A stretch of 64,000 nt of DNA from Dallia pectoralis. Its lineage: Eukaryota; Chordata; Actinopteri; Esociformes; Umbridae. The stretch is taken from positions 7,739,758-7,803,757 of the forward strand of contig CM055730.1 in the NCBI GenBank assembly GCA_029465975.1, read 5' to 3'. Position 1 is the stretch's first letter. Each line of letters opens with the position of its first letter. This document shows, piece after piece, positions 38,725 through 52,100 of the stretch. The notes beneath the pieces are model-generated. The model ran no database searches and was not told where the DNA came from. It was given only the letters and a program-made list of their open reading frames with translations. A program made the position numbers and the translations under genes.

Positions 38725-41700
38725 AGTCTGTTGATGGATAATGACCCAACCGTCACTGACAAGACAAGACTCAAGACACACACGTGTAAAAGTACACACT
38801 GACCTTATTGAACACGTACCAATGTTGAAGTAACACAAAGAAACATCAACTAGTAATGAAAAGTTACAAACGTGCATTGTGTTTTTGCACTATTTCAGTA
38901 ATTAGTGTGTATTCACTAAACATGTCAAACTATTGGGTAATATCTTCAAATGGTCCTGTGGCAAATTCACCCAAGCTTCGTGCTTCTGACCGCGGCTAGT
39001 TTCCCATCCCAACGGTCTCACACAGTAAAATATATGCTAGAGTATGCTAGCGGGCTTGTCCCTGTTGGGGTTGGCACCTTAGCAAAAAATTAATAATCGC
39101 AAAACAAACACTGAGCTCACCTTTTCTATGTATCAACCATCAAAGGCCCTAAACTGATAAGCTGATTATAAAGAATATCCAGATGCAATATGCTCATCAA
39201 ACTGAGATAGGCCAACCTTTTGACATACTATGTCTTAACCTATACGTCTAAGTTAATAAAATGTCAAATTAGCTGGAAAAGAGCTGTATTTAGCTCATAG
39301 TGGTCCACAAACAAAAACAACACAAGAATTACATAGATCATCAAGCAACCTATGAAAGACAGCCTGGTCACATAAAAATGGACTTTGATTAACTGTCTGT
39401 GACATGTCAATATCAGAATGCTAGTTGTGTAAATAAGAGAACCTAACATGGTACAAATCAACAATTAGTTCAGTTGTGGAGCATTTTGAACAGATACACG
39501 ATGCATGAAAGTGGTTAAAAAGTTACAAACCTGGATGAAACAGAACTGCCTCGATGAAGTATTGTTACTCAATTGTAGGACAGGATATTTAGGCGTCTGG
39601 GTGGGGGGGGGGATAAGTGAGGGGGCAGGCGATTGGTGTGCCAAAGGATTTATAATCAATGTTCGAAAAGAAAATCAACAACTCAGAAAGTGATGAAGAG
39701 GCGGCGGCTGAAGAACGACCAGCCTACAGCTGGACGACGGTGCTCTATGGATTGACTCTTCGTTCTAATGTGCGTCGGTGGGTCTCAGAAAAACAACAGG
39801 GTTGGTTGTGCAACTCCTGCTGCTTTCCAACTAGAAAAGAAGAGACTACAGAGGGGACATGGGGGAGGGGAAACACAGCACGGTCAGAGGGAGGCTTACA
39901 CAATGTGTACTACTATCTGCCCCAATGGCTGAGACTGTTAAGTGGAAACAGGCAAAGTCACAGGGAGAGCACGGGCCACGGAGATTTGATTATTAAAAAA
40001 GAGCATATATATACGAAGGCATGCCTCGTTGAAATGTGTTGTGCGCGAGGCATCCACATTCAGAAAATATTCCATGCAGAGATGCTTTCTTAGCCACAGG
40101 ACAACGGGTTTGATCAAGACGCACAGTCCAAGGAGATAAAAGTGTAGCTTACCAAACTTTTGTGTTGATTAGTTGACCAAGTAATCAGCGTCTGTGTACT
40201 GTACGCTTTTCTTCAATGTGCAGCTTTCCACAGATGTCAGTTCTTCTACCCCAGACGCGCCCACCCAGTTCCAGACCCCTCCTCAAATCCTTTACTCTTT
40301 TTTCCCCCAAAACAGCTGTGGATGAAATCATTCTTCAAGCCCAATTTCTTATCTCCTCCCTCTCAATCTCTTTCACTCAATTAAGGATTATTATCATTTG
40401 ATGACAGAGGTAAAAATGCTACTCAAATCTCTTATACAACATCAAAAAATGCAAACACAACGGTACCAGTGAGTCTGGCATTGTGGAGCTATGGTTCTGG
40501 TAGAGGTGTTTGTGATATATCATCATGGTTATATAATATTTGTTCGGGAGCTTTGTAGTGGCAAGCTTGTGCACTACATTTCCAGCATTGACATGGTCAA
40601 TGACTTTTACCAAGAAATACTTGATTGATGCCCTGTTGCGGAACACAAATCCGTAAATCCCTACATGATTTGTTATTACCTGGATGAAGACCAGATGGAG
40701 CTGGAATTGTTCTTGGAGGGCCAGTTGGGAGCAATCATGGCCAAAGATCAGATTCCAATATCCCAGGGCAGTGATGGGGACATTACCCTGCTTGGGATGC
40801 TGTATTTTAGATCGGAAACAAAAGGGGTGACCTCAGTTTCTGTGGTCACTATAGATCCCATGGTAACGGAGTAGGGGGGTTAATCTGGCAACACTTCCTA
40901 TCTGGGTCTTAATACCATTGTGGCCACCTACTCATCTCCTCCCCTCTTTTGTGTAAGTATTCTCCAGGTGGTTGCTTAACCTACCTGCTTACATATAGAC
41001 AAATAATGCAATGTTTACTTGAATTATTTAAGACAGATACTTATAAAAAAATAAGATGTGATGGGTGGAGGCTCTGGACCAGGAGCTGGTTGTGGTGTCG
41101 GGACAGGTGGAGGTTCTGGACCTGGAGGAGGTAGAGGTGCTGAAGTAAAGGTAGGACGACCCACTCCAGAGGCTGTGGAGATGCGTGGAGATGCTTAGAG
41201 GCCTCCCACTGTCAGGCCCTGACTCTCCCCACCAAACAACACATAGAGATGCTTAGAGGCCTCCCACTGTCAGACCCTGACTCTCCCCACCAAACAACAC
41301 ATAGAGATGCTTAGAGGCCTCCCACTGTCAGACCCTGACTCTCCCCACCAAACAACACATAGAGATGCTTAGAGACCTCCCACTGTCAGGCCCTGACTCT
41401 CCCCACCAAACAATCCATAGAGATGCTTAGAGGCCTCCCACTGTCAGGCCCTGACTCTCCCCACCAAACAACACATAGAGATGCTTAGAGGCCTCCCACT
41501 GTCAGGCCCTGACTCTCCCCACCAAACAATCCATAGAGATGCTTAGAGGCCTCCCATTGTCAGGCCCTGACTCTCCCCACCAAACAACCCATAGAGATGC
41601 TTAGAGGCCTCCCACTGTCAGGCCCTGACTCTCCCCACCAAACAACACATAGAGATGCTTAGAGGCCTCCCACTGTCAGGCCCTGACTCTCCCCACCAAA

Positions 41701-43142
41701 CAACACAAAGAGATGCTTAGAGGCCTCCCACTGTCAGGCCCTGACTCTCCCCACCAAACAACACATAGAGATGCATAGAGGCCTCCCACTGTCAGGCCCT
41801 GACTCTCCCCACCAAACAACACATAGAGATGCTTAGCGGTCTCCCACTGTCAGGCCCTGACTCTCCCCACCAAACAACCCATAGAGATGCTTAGAGGCCT
41901 CCCACTGTCAGGCCCTGACTCTCCCCACCAAACAACACATAGAGATGCTTAGAGGCCTCCCACTGTCAGACCCTGACTCTCCCCACTAAACAATACATAG
42001 AGATGCTTAGAGGCCTCCCACTGTCAGGCCCTGACTCACCCCACTAAACAATACATAGAGATGCTTAGAGGCCTCCCACTGTCAGGCCCTGACTCTCTCC
42101 ACCAAACAACAGATAGAGATGCTTAGAGGCCTCCCACTGTCAGGCCCTGACTCTCCCCACCAAACAACCCATAGAGATGCTTAGAGGCCTCTCGCTGTCA
42201 GGCCCTGACTCTCCCCACCAAACAACACATAGAGATGCTTAGAGGCCTCCCACTGTCAGGCCCTGACTCTCCCCACCAAACAACACATAGAGATGCTTAG
42301 AGGCCTCCCACTGTCAGGCCTTGACTCTCCCCAGCAAACAACACATAGAGATGCTTAGAGGCCTCCCACTGTCAGGCCCTGACTCTCCCCAGCAAACAAC
42401 ACATAGAGATGCTTAGAGGCCTCCCACTGTCAGGCCCTGACTCTCTCCACCAAACAATACATAGAGATGCTTAGAGGTCTCCCACTGTCAGGCCCTGACT
42501 CTCCCCACCAAACAACACATAGAGATGCTTAGAGGCCTCCCACTGTCAGGCCTAACTAGCCACACATCTCCGTTGTCAGGACCTTACACATAAAAAAGTG
42601 TTTTTAAGTAAGGAATGACGATAAGTAACTATTAAATGACTGACCCACAATAGCCATCAGAGCTGTATCGACAATTTGGTAATTTAGCTCAATAGCTGGG
42701 TACAGTGATTTGAACCATCAAGGCATGGAGAAAAATTAATCAAATATTAACTTCGTCATTAAAGCATTGTCCTATATAAACGAGGAAATAAACCTATCTG
42801 AACTCTACGTTTACTAGCTCCTCTTTACAGGAAATAATCATTTTAAACATAAGCACATATTGGTGTTTAAGTTGGCGTTGGGAATAATTTTTTTAAATAA
42901 AGTATTTACATTGAACAACATATGAAAAAGAACATTTCCAAATCAAAATAGAGACATTAAAATGTTTTAGTTTCATAGATGTTCGTGTAAGTCTATAAAC
43001 GTGTTAATTTTCCATGTTACGGTTTGATCCTTGTACCTTTTTATGGGAGAAGACACAGTAAAAGAGGCGGGTCGAGGCGTTTCAGATATTGCTAGCTGAT
43101 TAAAATAAACCTACGCTTGTCAAGTTCTCAGCACCTCAGCAA
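38725..43142. other. MS4A-type gene to chitin synthase divergent intergenic region
   Basis: Contains the 58-bp minisatellite (41185-42553), and probably the promoter of the MS4A-type gene on the left and of the chitin synthase on the right. A 9-bp G run lies near 39602-39612. Open frames at 39659-40093 and 40665-40874 show no domain or splice support. I see no other gene. Confidence 0.5.
41185..42553. repeat. 58-bp minisatellite, about 23 copies
   Basis: Head-to-tail copies of a 58-bp unit containing AGAGATGCTTAGAGGCCTCC, CACTGTCAGGCCCTGACTCT and CCCCACCAAACAACACAT. Copies differ by single substitutions (for example AACACAT/AATCCAT/AACCCAT). The array starts in a degenerate copy near 41185 and ends in a partial one at 42553. 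The TCAGGCCCTGA core is palindromic. No gene lies inside. Confidence 0.97.
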
Positions 43143-46100
43143 ATGTACCACAAAAGGACGGTGGAATATGGAGGAGCTCAAATTCAGAGGTCACAAACGA
43201 GAAGGGAGGCACAGGTTAGTTTTAATCAGTTCTATAGTATAATAACATATTGTTTATTTGGATATCTTAAACCTGAAAATAATTAACACTGTAAGAAAAA
43301 AATCCCAACATAAAAATGGTCTAGCTCTACTTAAATGATACTAAATACAAGTTACACATCTGTCATGACGCTATTTTAAATTATAGATTTACAATTATTA
43401 GGAGGCTCATTTCATTTTAAGGATAAACAACACAATAAAACAATGTTTTATTCTTTACCAAATGCTCCTTATAATTAATCTCTAATTTGTTCTGATAATA
43501 CTGAGCAATTCTTGTCAATGTGTAAAATGTGATTAGGAGTCGTGAAATTTAACTATAAATGAACAAAGGGTAGATTTCAATGACAATAGAGATTCATTCA
43601 AAACTGACATCGTTAAATGGAAAGGAAACTTGCTATGAGACATAATATCGATGGAATAGGTGTTAAACTATTACATTATATTTATAGTAAACATAGAAAA
43701 CAATTGAATAGCAGGAGGTACTGTATTGTCTTTTGAGTTGTTAAATAGGTTTATCTAAATGACCAGTGGTTCTCAGTCTGTTTTTGCCTATGTTTCTGAT
43801 CATATTTTACTGAAGTAACATGTGCATCAGAAACATTTTTGTAAAAATTTGGCTCATGTGATGGACCGTCCACTTCCTGTGGCTCGGACACGTTAAGAAA
43901 CCACAGACCTATAACATTAACTGTCTATTCCAATACAATGTTTGAGGAAAGGTTTGGTTCACTCTCTGAATCACTTCCAGTACGCGTAATGGGCATGGCA
44001 CTCATTCCACTTCCTCATACAGCGTATGTTTAAGATAGAGCTAACATGATGTTGACTGGATAAAGGTCAGCACCATTCATTATTAACTGTGCCGGGTACA
44101 CGGCAGAGATGAAACTAACGCCATAGCAACGGCGAAGTTTATCAGGGATAAAACTTTATTGGTACGAACTTTACCCCAGACAGTCGCAATTCCAATTGGA
44201 ACGATGGAGAGTCATAAATTAGTTTCCTGAAACCAGCTATATTGCTCCCATGATCTGATTAAAACCCCATAGCACGTCACGTAGACATGGATCATCCAAA
44301 CGTTTATGGTGACCTACAGAGTTATTGAAATTGCCATTGTATAATTAAGGCAGAAGTATCTTTAAAGCCACAGCATACCGTTGACTTTATTGTATCCAGC
44401 AATTGATCAGCAAACAGCCCACAGTGAGAAAACCTCAGACTACAAGCGAAATACAGCAAGTACTACTGTATTCAACGCACAACTTGTGATGGGAGGATTT
44501 ATACAGGAGCTTTAACGTCGTGAGCAGTTTGCCTCCAGGAATGAATTAGACACATTTTCTGTGGAAAACACTCTCCCTTGTTGAAGTAACATGTAGTATT
44601 TAGTCTATGCAATGATATTATAAGCATCCTAAACATTACAACAAAGGCACAGTTTTTTAATCCCGTATTATGCATTATACGGGATACCTGTCTAAAGATA
44701 GATTAACACACCTGTACATGGTTATGATGATCATGTTATGATGCCCTATGTGCCACTGGCCATGTACCATGATTATCTGTGATAGCATCTTCTCACTGGA
44801 TAGATCTTCACGTGATTATCTGCGATAGCATCTTCTCACTGGATTGATCTTCACGTGATTATCTGCGATAGCATCTTCTCACTGGATAGATCTTCACGTG
44901 ATTATCTGCGATAGCATCTTCTCACTGGATAGATCTTCACGTGATTATCTCTAGCATCTTCTCACTGGATAGATTAGCATCTCACTGGATTGATCTTCAC
45001 GTGATTATCTGCGATAGCATCTTCTCACTGGATTGATCTTCACGTGATTATCTGCGATAGCATCTTCTCACTGGATAGATCTTCACGTGATTATCTGCGA
45101 TAGCATCTTCTCACTGGATTGATGATTATCTGCGATAGCATCTTCTCACTGGATAGATCTTCACGTGATTATCTGCGATAGCATCTTCTCACTGGATAGA
45201 TCTTCACGTGATTATTAGCATCTTCTCACTGGATAGATCTTCACGTGATTATCTGCATAGCATCTTCTCACTGGATAGATCTTCACGTGATTATCTGCGA
45301 TAGCATCTTCTCACTGGATTGATCTTCACGTGATTATCTGCGATAGCATCTTCTCACTGGATAGATCTTCACGTGATTATCTGCGATAGCATCTTCTCAC
45401 TGGATAGATCTTCACGTGCTTATCTGCGATAGCATCTTCTCACTGGATAGATCTTCACGTGATTATCTGCGATAGCATCTTCTCACTGGATTGATCTTCA
45501 CGTGATTATCTGCGATAGCATCTTCTCACTGGATAGATCTTCACGTGATTATCTGCGATAGCATCTTCTCACTGGATAGATCTTCACGTGCTTATCTGCG
45601 ATAGCATCTTCTCACTGGATAGATCTACACGTGATTATCTGCGATAGCATCTTCTCACTGGATAGATCTACACGTGATTATCTGCGATAGCATCTTCTCA
45701 CTGGATTGATCTACACGTGATTATCTGCGATAGTATCTTCTCACTGGATAGGTCTTCACGGTCACAAAGTTGGTAACAAATGAATTTGCACTTGTGTCCG
45801 ATCACAGAGACACTTGGGATCCATTCCAACTGAATCCCATCGGTGCTGAGAAAGAAGAGAAACGAAGATGCTTTGTGCTGTTCCAGTACCTTGTGGCAGC
45901 ATTCGTGGGGATAATGGTCCTCGCCAGTGCCGTCATCAGCAAGGTAAGGTCATAATGAGGCCCCAGTGCCATCAACATGTCCACTACTGGACTATATAGC
46001 CATATGTTAATGTAAATCTAACCCATGCTATATCTGACAGGTTATCACAAATCTGCACTGATGGATAGTTTGCATGGGAAGTGGTGAGGTGCTTTGTGAC

Positions 46101-49100
46101 ACACACACGTTCTTCTGCCTGATCTTCAGGGCTCTCTGCTCGTGCTCACCACGCTCTCAAGCCCCACGTCCACCAGGACTCCCAAGGAACGACAGTACTA
46201 CGTGCTGATGATGGTGTGTTCCCTGGTGATTCCCAACCTCCTGGTGTTCCTTAAGTCACTGTGGAAATGTGCTTTCAGGAACTTCGTCCCGCCGAACAAG
46301 AAAACCATGGCGATTGTAAGTTGTGACACTGTGCAATACCACATGATACAATTTGTCTGCACGTCAACTGTCCAGAGCCACATTCAAATGTGTGTACTAT
46401 ATCTGACACAACAGCTACTGAGATTGCTTGCTACCTCTTTCAGGTGTGTGGGATTGAATGCTTGGTGTCTCTTGGGACCTCTGTTCTGGTGCTGGTAGTG
46501 ATGCCCCAGTTTGACGTTCTCACCAACCTGTTCATCTCTGGAGGAGTCTGCATCCTTTCGTCGGTTCTGCAGATAGTATTCCGCCTGCAGAGAGAGAACT
46601 GGAAGATCATTTTTCCCATTTGTTCTCTCATGCTCATCCTGACGGGCTACTTTCTCCTCGGGGCAGACTATTTTGTCCGAGTAACCTCTTACGTATCACA
46701 CCAGGGAGCGGACTGTTACTGGTACGTCGGCATTGCCGTCGTGGCCTCCTTTCTGGTTTCTCTGACCTGGTGGGAAAACCCAGTGCAGGCGAGCAACAAC
46801 ATGCAGAAGATGCTGAGCGAGTTGGAAACCTTCCGAGACTTCGTGTTTGTGATATCCAGTCTCCTGAGGATCGGGGTCATTGCGGCAGTGTATCTCATCT
46901 ATCACAAGTTGATACGAAATAACATTGTATGGTCCGATTTTAGTTTCGCCCCCGTGGCCAATCAGGACGCGGACACGACCGCCCGGCTTAACGACACCCT
47001 AAGCATCGGTCTCATCGTCCTGTTCTTCCAAGGCTTTTTCTCTGCGGCGTGCCACTGGTTCGGCCTGGTGGCTTGTAAGATCCACTCAGTGCGAATGAGC
47101 TTCGCCTTCCCTGTCTGTGTCACTGGACCCACCGTTCTCATTCTTGGCATGATTCTTTTCGTGACACAGCCGCAGAAACTCGCCGGGGCGGACACGTCGT
47201 CCATCCCCGACTTCTGCTCGAGCTTAGTTGAACTGAGCACCAGGAACGACAGCTCGGTCGTGATCCTGGAGATCACCAAGAGCATCTGCAGGACTTCGCT
47301 GAACAACCAATACTTGATGTGGCCTTTCTCCTTACTCGCCCTGGAGGGCTGTTGCATGTGGTTGGGACTGATCACCTGCACCTATTACGTCTGGAACTTC
47401 AAGGTCCAGAGGATTGAACGCACGACGGAGCTGTTTGTACGGCGCCTCTACGAGTCCGCCTTCATTGACCTGTCTCTCCTTCTGAACACCAGGATGAAGG
47501 TTGTGCGAACAAGAAACAACGAGAGGCAAGATTACACTATTTACACAGAGACAGTGTGCTGTAAGAATCACTGGCATTACTGTAACTCTGATCACAGTAA
47601 TAATCACTGACATTACTGTAACTCTGATTACAGTAATACTCTCTGACATTACTGTAACTCTGATCACAATAATAATCACTGGCATTACTGTAACTCTGAT
47701 TACAGTAATACTCTCTGACATTACTGTAACTCTGATCACAGTAATAATCACTGACATTACTGTAACTCTGATCACAGTAATACTCTCTGACATTACTGTA
47801 ACTCTGATCACAATAATAATCACTGGCATTACTGTAACTCTGATCACAGTAATACTCTCTGACATTACTGTATCTCTGATTACAGTAATACTCTCTGACA
47901 TTACTGTAACTCTGATTACAGTAATACTCTCTGACATTACTGTAACTCTGATCACAATAATAATCACTGGCATTACTGTAACTCTGATCACAGTAATACT
48001 CTCTGACATTACTGTAACTCTGATCACAATAATAATCACTGGCATTACTGTAACTCTGATCACAGTAATACTCTCTGACATTACTGTAACTCTGATCACA
48101 ATAATAATCACTGACATTACTGTAACTCTGATCACTGAAATACTGTCTGTCATTACTGTAACCAGATCATGCTCTCTGATATTAATATGACTTTATGAAT
48201 TTCACCATGATTAGAAAGGGAGCTCACCACATCCATCTTAACATGTACTTTTACTTTGCATCTTTTATTCGACAGTTCTGCGGTTGATGACATCGAGAAT
48301 TGTGTCATTTATCTCTGTGCAACAATGTGGCACGAGACCTATGACGAGATGTTGAAGATCCTGACCTCAATGTTTAGGTAATAATCGGTAATAACCACAA
48401 GGCGTTTGGCATTGAAGTCATTTAGGTAAATCCGAGGTCTGTAATAATCGCAAGAGGTTGGTCATTGTCCTTTAGAAGACTCTATTATCAAGAAAGACTT
48501 AGATTTAATACCTGGATTTGAAGACACTGTGAGATAATGTCGGATACTGTTTATGCATAGATGTTTGTACAGGCGTCTTTTGAATAAGGCAATTATGATC
48601 TGGTTCAAAGCATTGTGTTAAATGTGAAAGGGCTAATATGATGTAGAATAACACCACCACAATAATAATGACATCTCCTCATAATGTGTGCCATGACGTC
48701 AGGTTGGACCGGTACCGAGGTGACCCATTAAATGAGCACAAAGATGTGTTCGACTTCGAATGCCACATATTTGTAGACGACGCATTCATGGTAGACAAGC
48801 CGACGGGCAAAAAGTTTAGCAACGAATATGTGAACGATCTCATTCAAGTAGTCATCGAGGTGTACAAGTAAGTTGACATTCACTTTTTCATTTGACCTCC
48901 CCCCTCCAAAATAAGTAAAACATGTACATGTTAGTTTAAATGAACAGTAAATAGTAAATTATAATAAATCAAAAGATTGTATAATCGTCAAGAAAACCTA
49001 TTTTTGAATATTTCAGGGTATTCACTAATAAAGAGCCTGACGATGTATCCATTATCGAGACTCCGTACGGCGGCCGGCTAATGTTTGTCATGCCGGAGGG

Positions 49101-52100
49101 AAACATGCTGTATGTCCACCTGAAAGACAAACAGCTGATCAGAAACAAGAAGAGATGGTCACAGGTGGGTGAGACGATTATCCTGATGAGGACATGTCCC
49201 AAATGTAACCCACCTCTGTTCTATAAGCATACCGTACAATTTGAATCATGCCGCCAGGGGTTTTGCCTAATTCGTGAGAACAGACGGGTTACAGACTGGC
49301 CTTTCTTTCAGATCATGTACATGTACTATCTACTCGGGTGGAAAGGATACATTGTCAAGAATCCTCAGAAGATAACGGTAACATTTACGGCTAAATTCCT
49401 TACTGTCATATCCCACACGAACAGGGGGTCGATAAATAAGATGTCATAAGAAAGCAATTGTTTCTGCTTAAATAATATTTTTACCGCCTTCGTCTACTAC
49501 AGAGACAGAACAACCCTTGTCGGGCAAGTCTCATAACATTGGGCGGCGAGAGTTTCGGGATTATGCATAATGACAACGACTCTAAGAGGAAACACATCTC
49601 CGACGACAATGTCTACATCATGGCCTTAGATGGGGACACAGACTTCCACCCCTCAGCCCTGATCCTACTGGTGGATCGTCTGCGCAAGTACGACAACGTG
49701 GGTGCTGCGTGTGGAAGAATCCACCCGACAGGAATGGGTGAGTAAAGCTCCCCCTACACCAACTAGTCAGGTGGTCCACTCCGTTGCTATGTCTAGTTTT
49801 ACCCATGGTCCGTTGAGGGCTACACTACTGTTCAAAAGTATGGGTCACTTAAAAATGCTTTAGAAAGAAAAACACCTTTTTTGAGAAACGGACGCCTCAC
49901 AAGTCCTCAACTGGCTAACTCAAGAAATAGTACCTGCAAAAGACCAGTCTCAACATCTGGAATCCAGGCCTTCTAGGAAGAGTTGCAAAGAAAAAGCCAT
50001 ATCTCAGACTTGACTATTAAAACACACACACACACAGGATTGCGGCAGGTTGGGAAAACGTGTTATGGATAGACGCAGACCAAATGTCAAGCAAGGCTGA
50101 GGCAATGTGATGGTCTGGGGGTGCTTTGGTGGTGATAAGGAGGGAGATCGGTACAGGGTAAAAGAGGGAAGGAGGATGTCACACCATTTTGCCATACCAT
50201 ACCCTGTCCAATGACCTACAGCAGTACAATGACCCAAAGCTCAACCTGCAAACTAGAATTATTTAGAGAAGAAGCAGTCAGCTGGTATTCTATATATAAT
50301 GGTGTGGCCAGCACATACACAGAATCTCAACCTTATTGAGCTGTTGTGGGAGCACTGTGAAACTCTATGTACATGAGAAGTGCCCATCAAGCCAAACCAA
50401 TTTGTGGGAGTTGCTTTAAGAAGGATGGTGGGAAATCTCTGCAGATTACCACAACATATTGGCAACTAGAATGCCCAAGGTCGGCATGGCTGAAATTTCT
50501 GGAAATTGAGAATTTCTTGGCGAAATGCAGTTTGAAGGGCACGATTGTAATTAACATTTAAAATACTTCATTCTAACCTTTGCAATGACTATATTTTCTG
50601 TTCATCTTGCTAATATTCCTATTCAAACTAATTCCATGTATGTTTAATGTTGAACCAGGACATTTTGAACCAGTGACCAAACTTTTTTTGTACATGTCTG
50701 GTCACATTGTCCGTCATTATTTTCCAGTTTGGTGTCTTGCTGCTGGATCACAAAGAGACGACTAACATGCACTGTATTCTATTGCAGGACCCATGGTGTG
50801 GTATCAGAAATTTGAATATGCTGTTGGTCACTGGCTCCAGAAAACAGCGGAGCATGTGTTTGGCTCAGTCCTCTGCAGTCCTGGCTGCTTCAGCTTGTTC
50901 AGAGGATCGGCTCTGATGGACGACAATGTACTCAAGAGATACACCACCACTGCAACCAAAGCCTCTGAATATGTTCAATACGATCAAGGTGGCTACTCAC
51001 TCACTACATTTGAGTCATTTAGCGACTTTCAGTTAGGGCGTTCGTCTGAGGACTGCCAGGGGGACCGACCACACAGCCTGGTAGAGAGAAGAGCCCGTTT
51101 CTGAAGTGCACCTGACTCGATGATTCAGGGCAGAGGGGTCAGAGGGCATGGCTGTGATCATGAGGGCCAATCCCTCACATGTACTTCTATGTGAACTGAA
51201 ATACAGCGAGACAATTAGGGAAGCAGTCTACCCTAGTGGTCAACAGTGTTAGGGCAGTAAACAAAAGAGAGTTGGTACAAAATCCTGAAGAGAAAATCTG
51301 AAAAACACTGTTCCCCCAAATGAATCCCAGCTCAGTGCTGTAAATAACGATGTGCAGACTTATTTGGTTTAATAGCGGTAAAGAAACCTCCAAAAGTGAT
51401 GTATTCTTCTTTTTGGCCAGGTGAGGACCGCTGGCTCTGTACCCTGCTATTACAGCAGGGCTGGAGGGTGGAGTACAACGCAGCGTCAGACGCCTACACC
51501 AACTCCCCCCAGGAGTTCAAAGAGTTCTACAACCAGCGACGTCGTTGGGGTCCGTCCACTCTGGCCAACACCCTGGACCTCCTGCACAGCGGCAATGACA
51601 CGGTCAAGAGGAACTCCTCCATCTCCAGGCTCTACATCTTCTACCAGATATTCACCGTGGGCTCGTCCATTCTTGGCCCTGCTTCTGTGTCTCTGATGAT
51701 TGCAGGTGGCCACCAATGTCACTCACTCGCATGTTCTGTTCGTGTACATATAAAACCCACCTAGCAGAACTGTGGTTGACCTGCTGTTACCGTGGATGTG
51801 CTATCCATAAAAGATGGCACCTGCATTAATGGAATATATTGTATTGGATAATCAGAATTTATGCCATTAGCTATACGACTATGATGGATGTGGTGTTGAA
51901 ACAACATGAGAGTAATTTTTTGAATATCCTTTGTTTGTAGGCTTGTAGACCAGGAATTATTCACTCTTTTTTTGTTTTCCTCTTTAGGTGCTTTCCAGTT
52001 TGTGTTCCAACTTGAAGGAACCCTGTCCATCATCATATCAGTAATCCCACCAACGTTCTACATGTTAATTTGCTTTTTGGCCAAACCAAACGTCCAGATA

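Noticed and set aside
39659..40093. 144-codon plus-strand frame
   Set aside because: No recognisable domain, no splice partners and low-complexity acidic start; likely chance.
40665..40874. Possible second MS4A-type exon on the minus strand (GYWNLIFG-like stretch with a GTAATAAC donor)
   Set aside because: The only resemblance is a few residues, the frame from the nearest ATG has a stop, and no partner exons were found.
44660..44690. CCCGTATTATGCATTATACGGG as a perfect palindrome or operator
   Set aside because: It is imperfect in the centre and stands alone; chance is likely in AT-rich DNA.
41185..45760. CRISPR-like appearance of the regularly repeated arrays
   Set aside because: The units are contiguous tandem copies without unique spacers, in a vertebrate genome. 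They are minisatellites.
47332..48190. Open frames of 273 codons (minus) and 229 codons (plus) rich in Thr-Val-Ile repeats
   Set aside because: They are produced by the 36-bp minisatellite, whose length is a multiple of three. The plus frame also runs off the end of a chitin synthase exon; no independent gene is supported.
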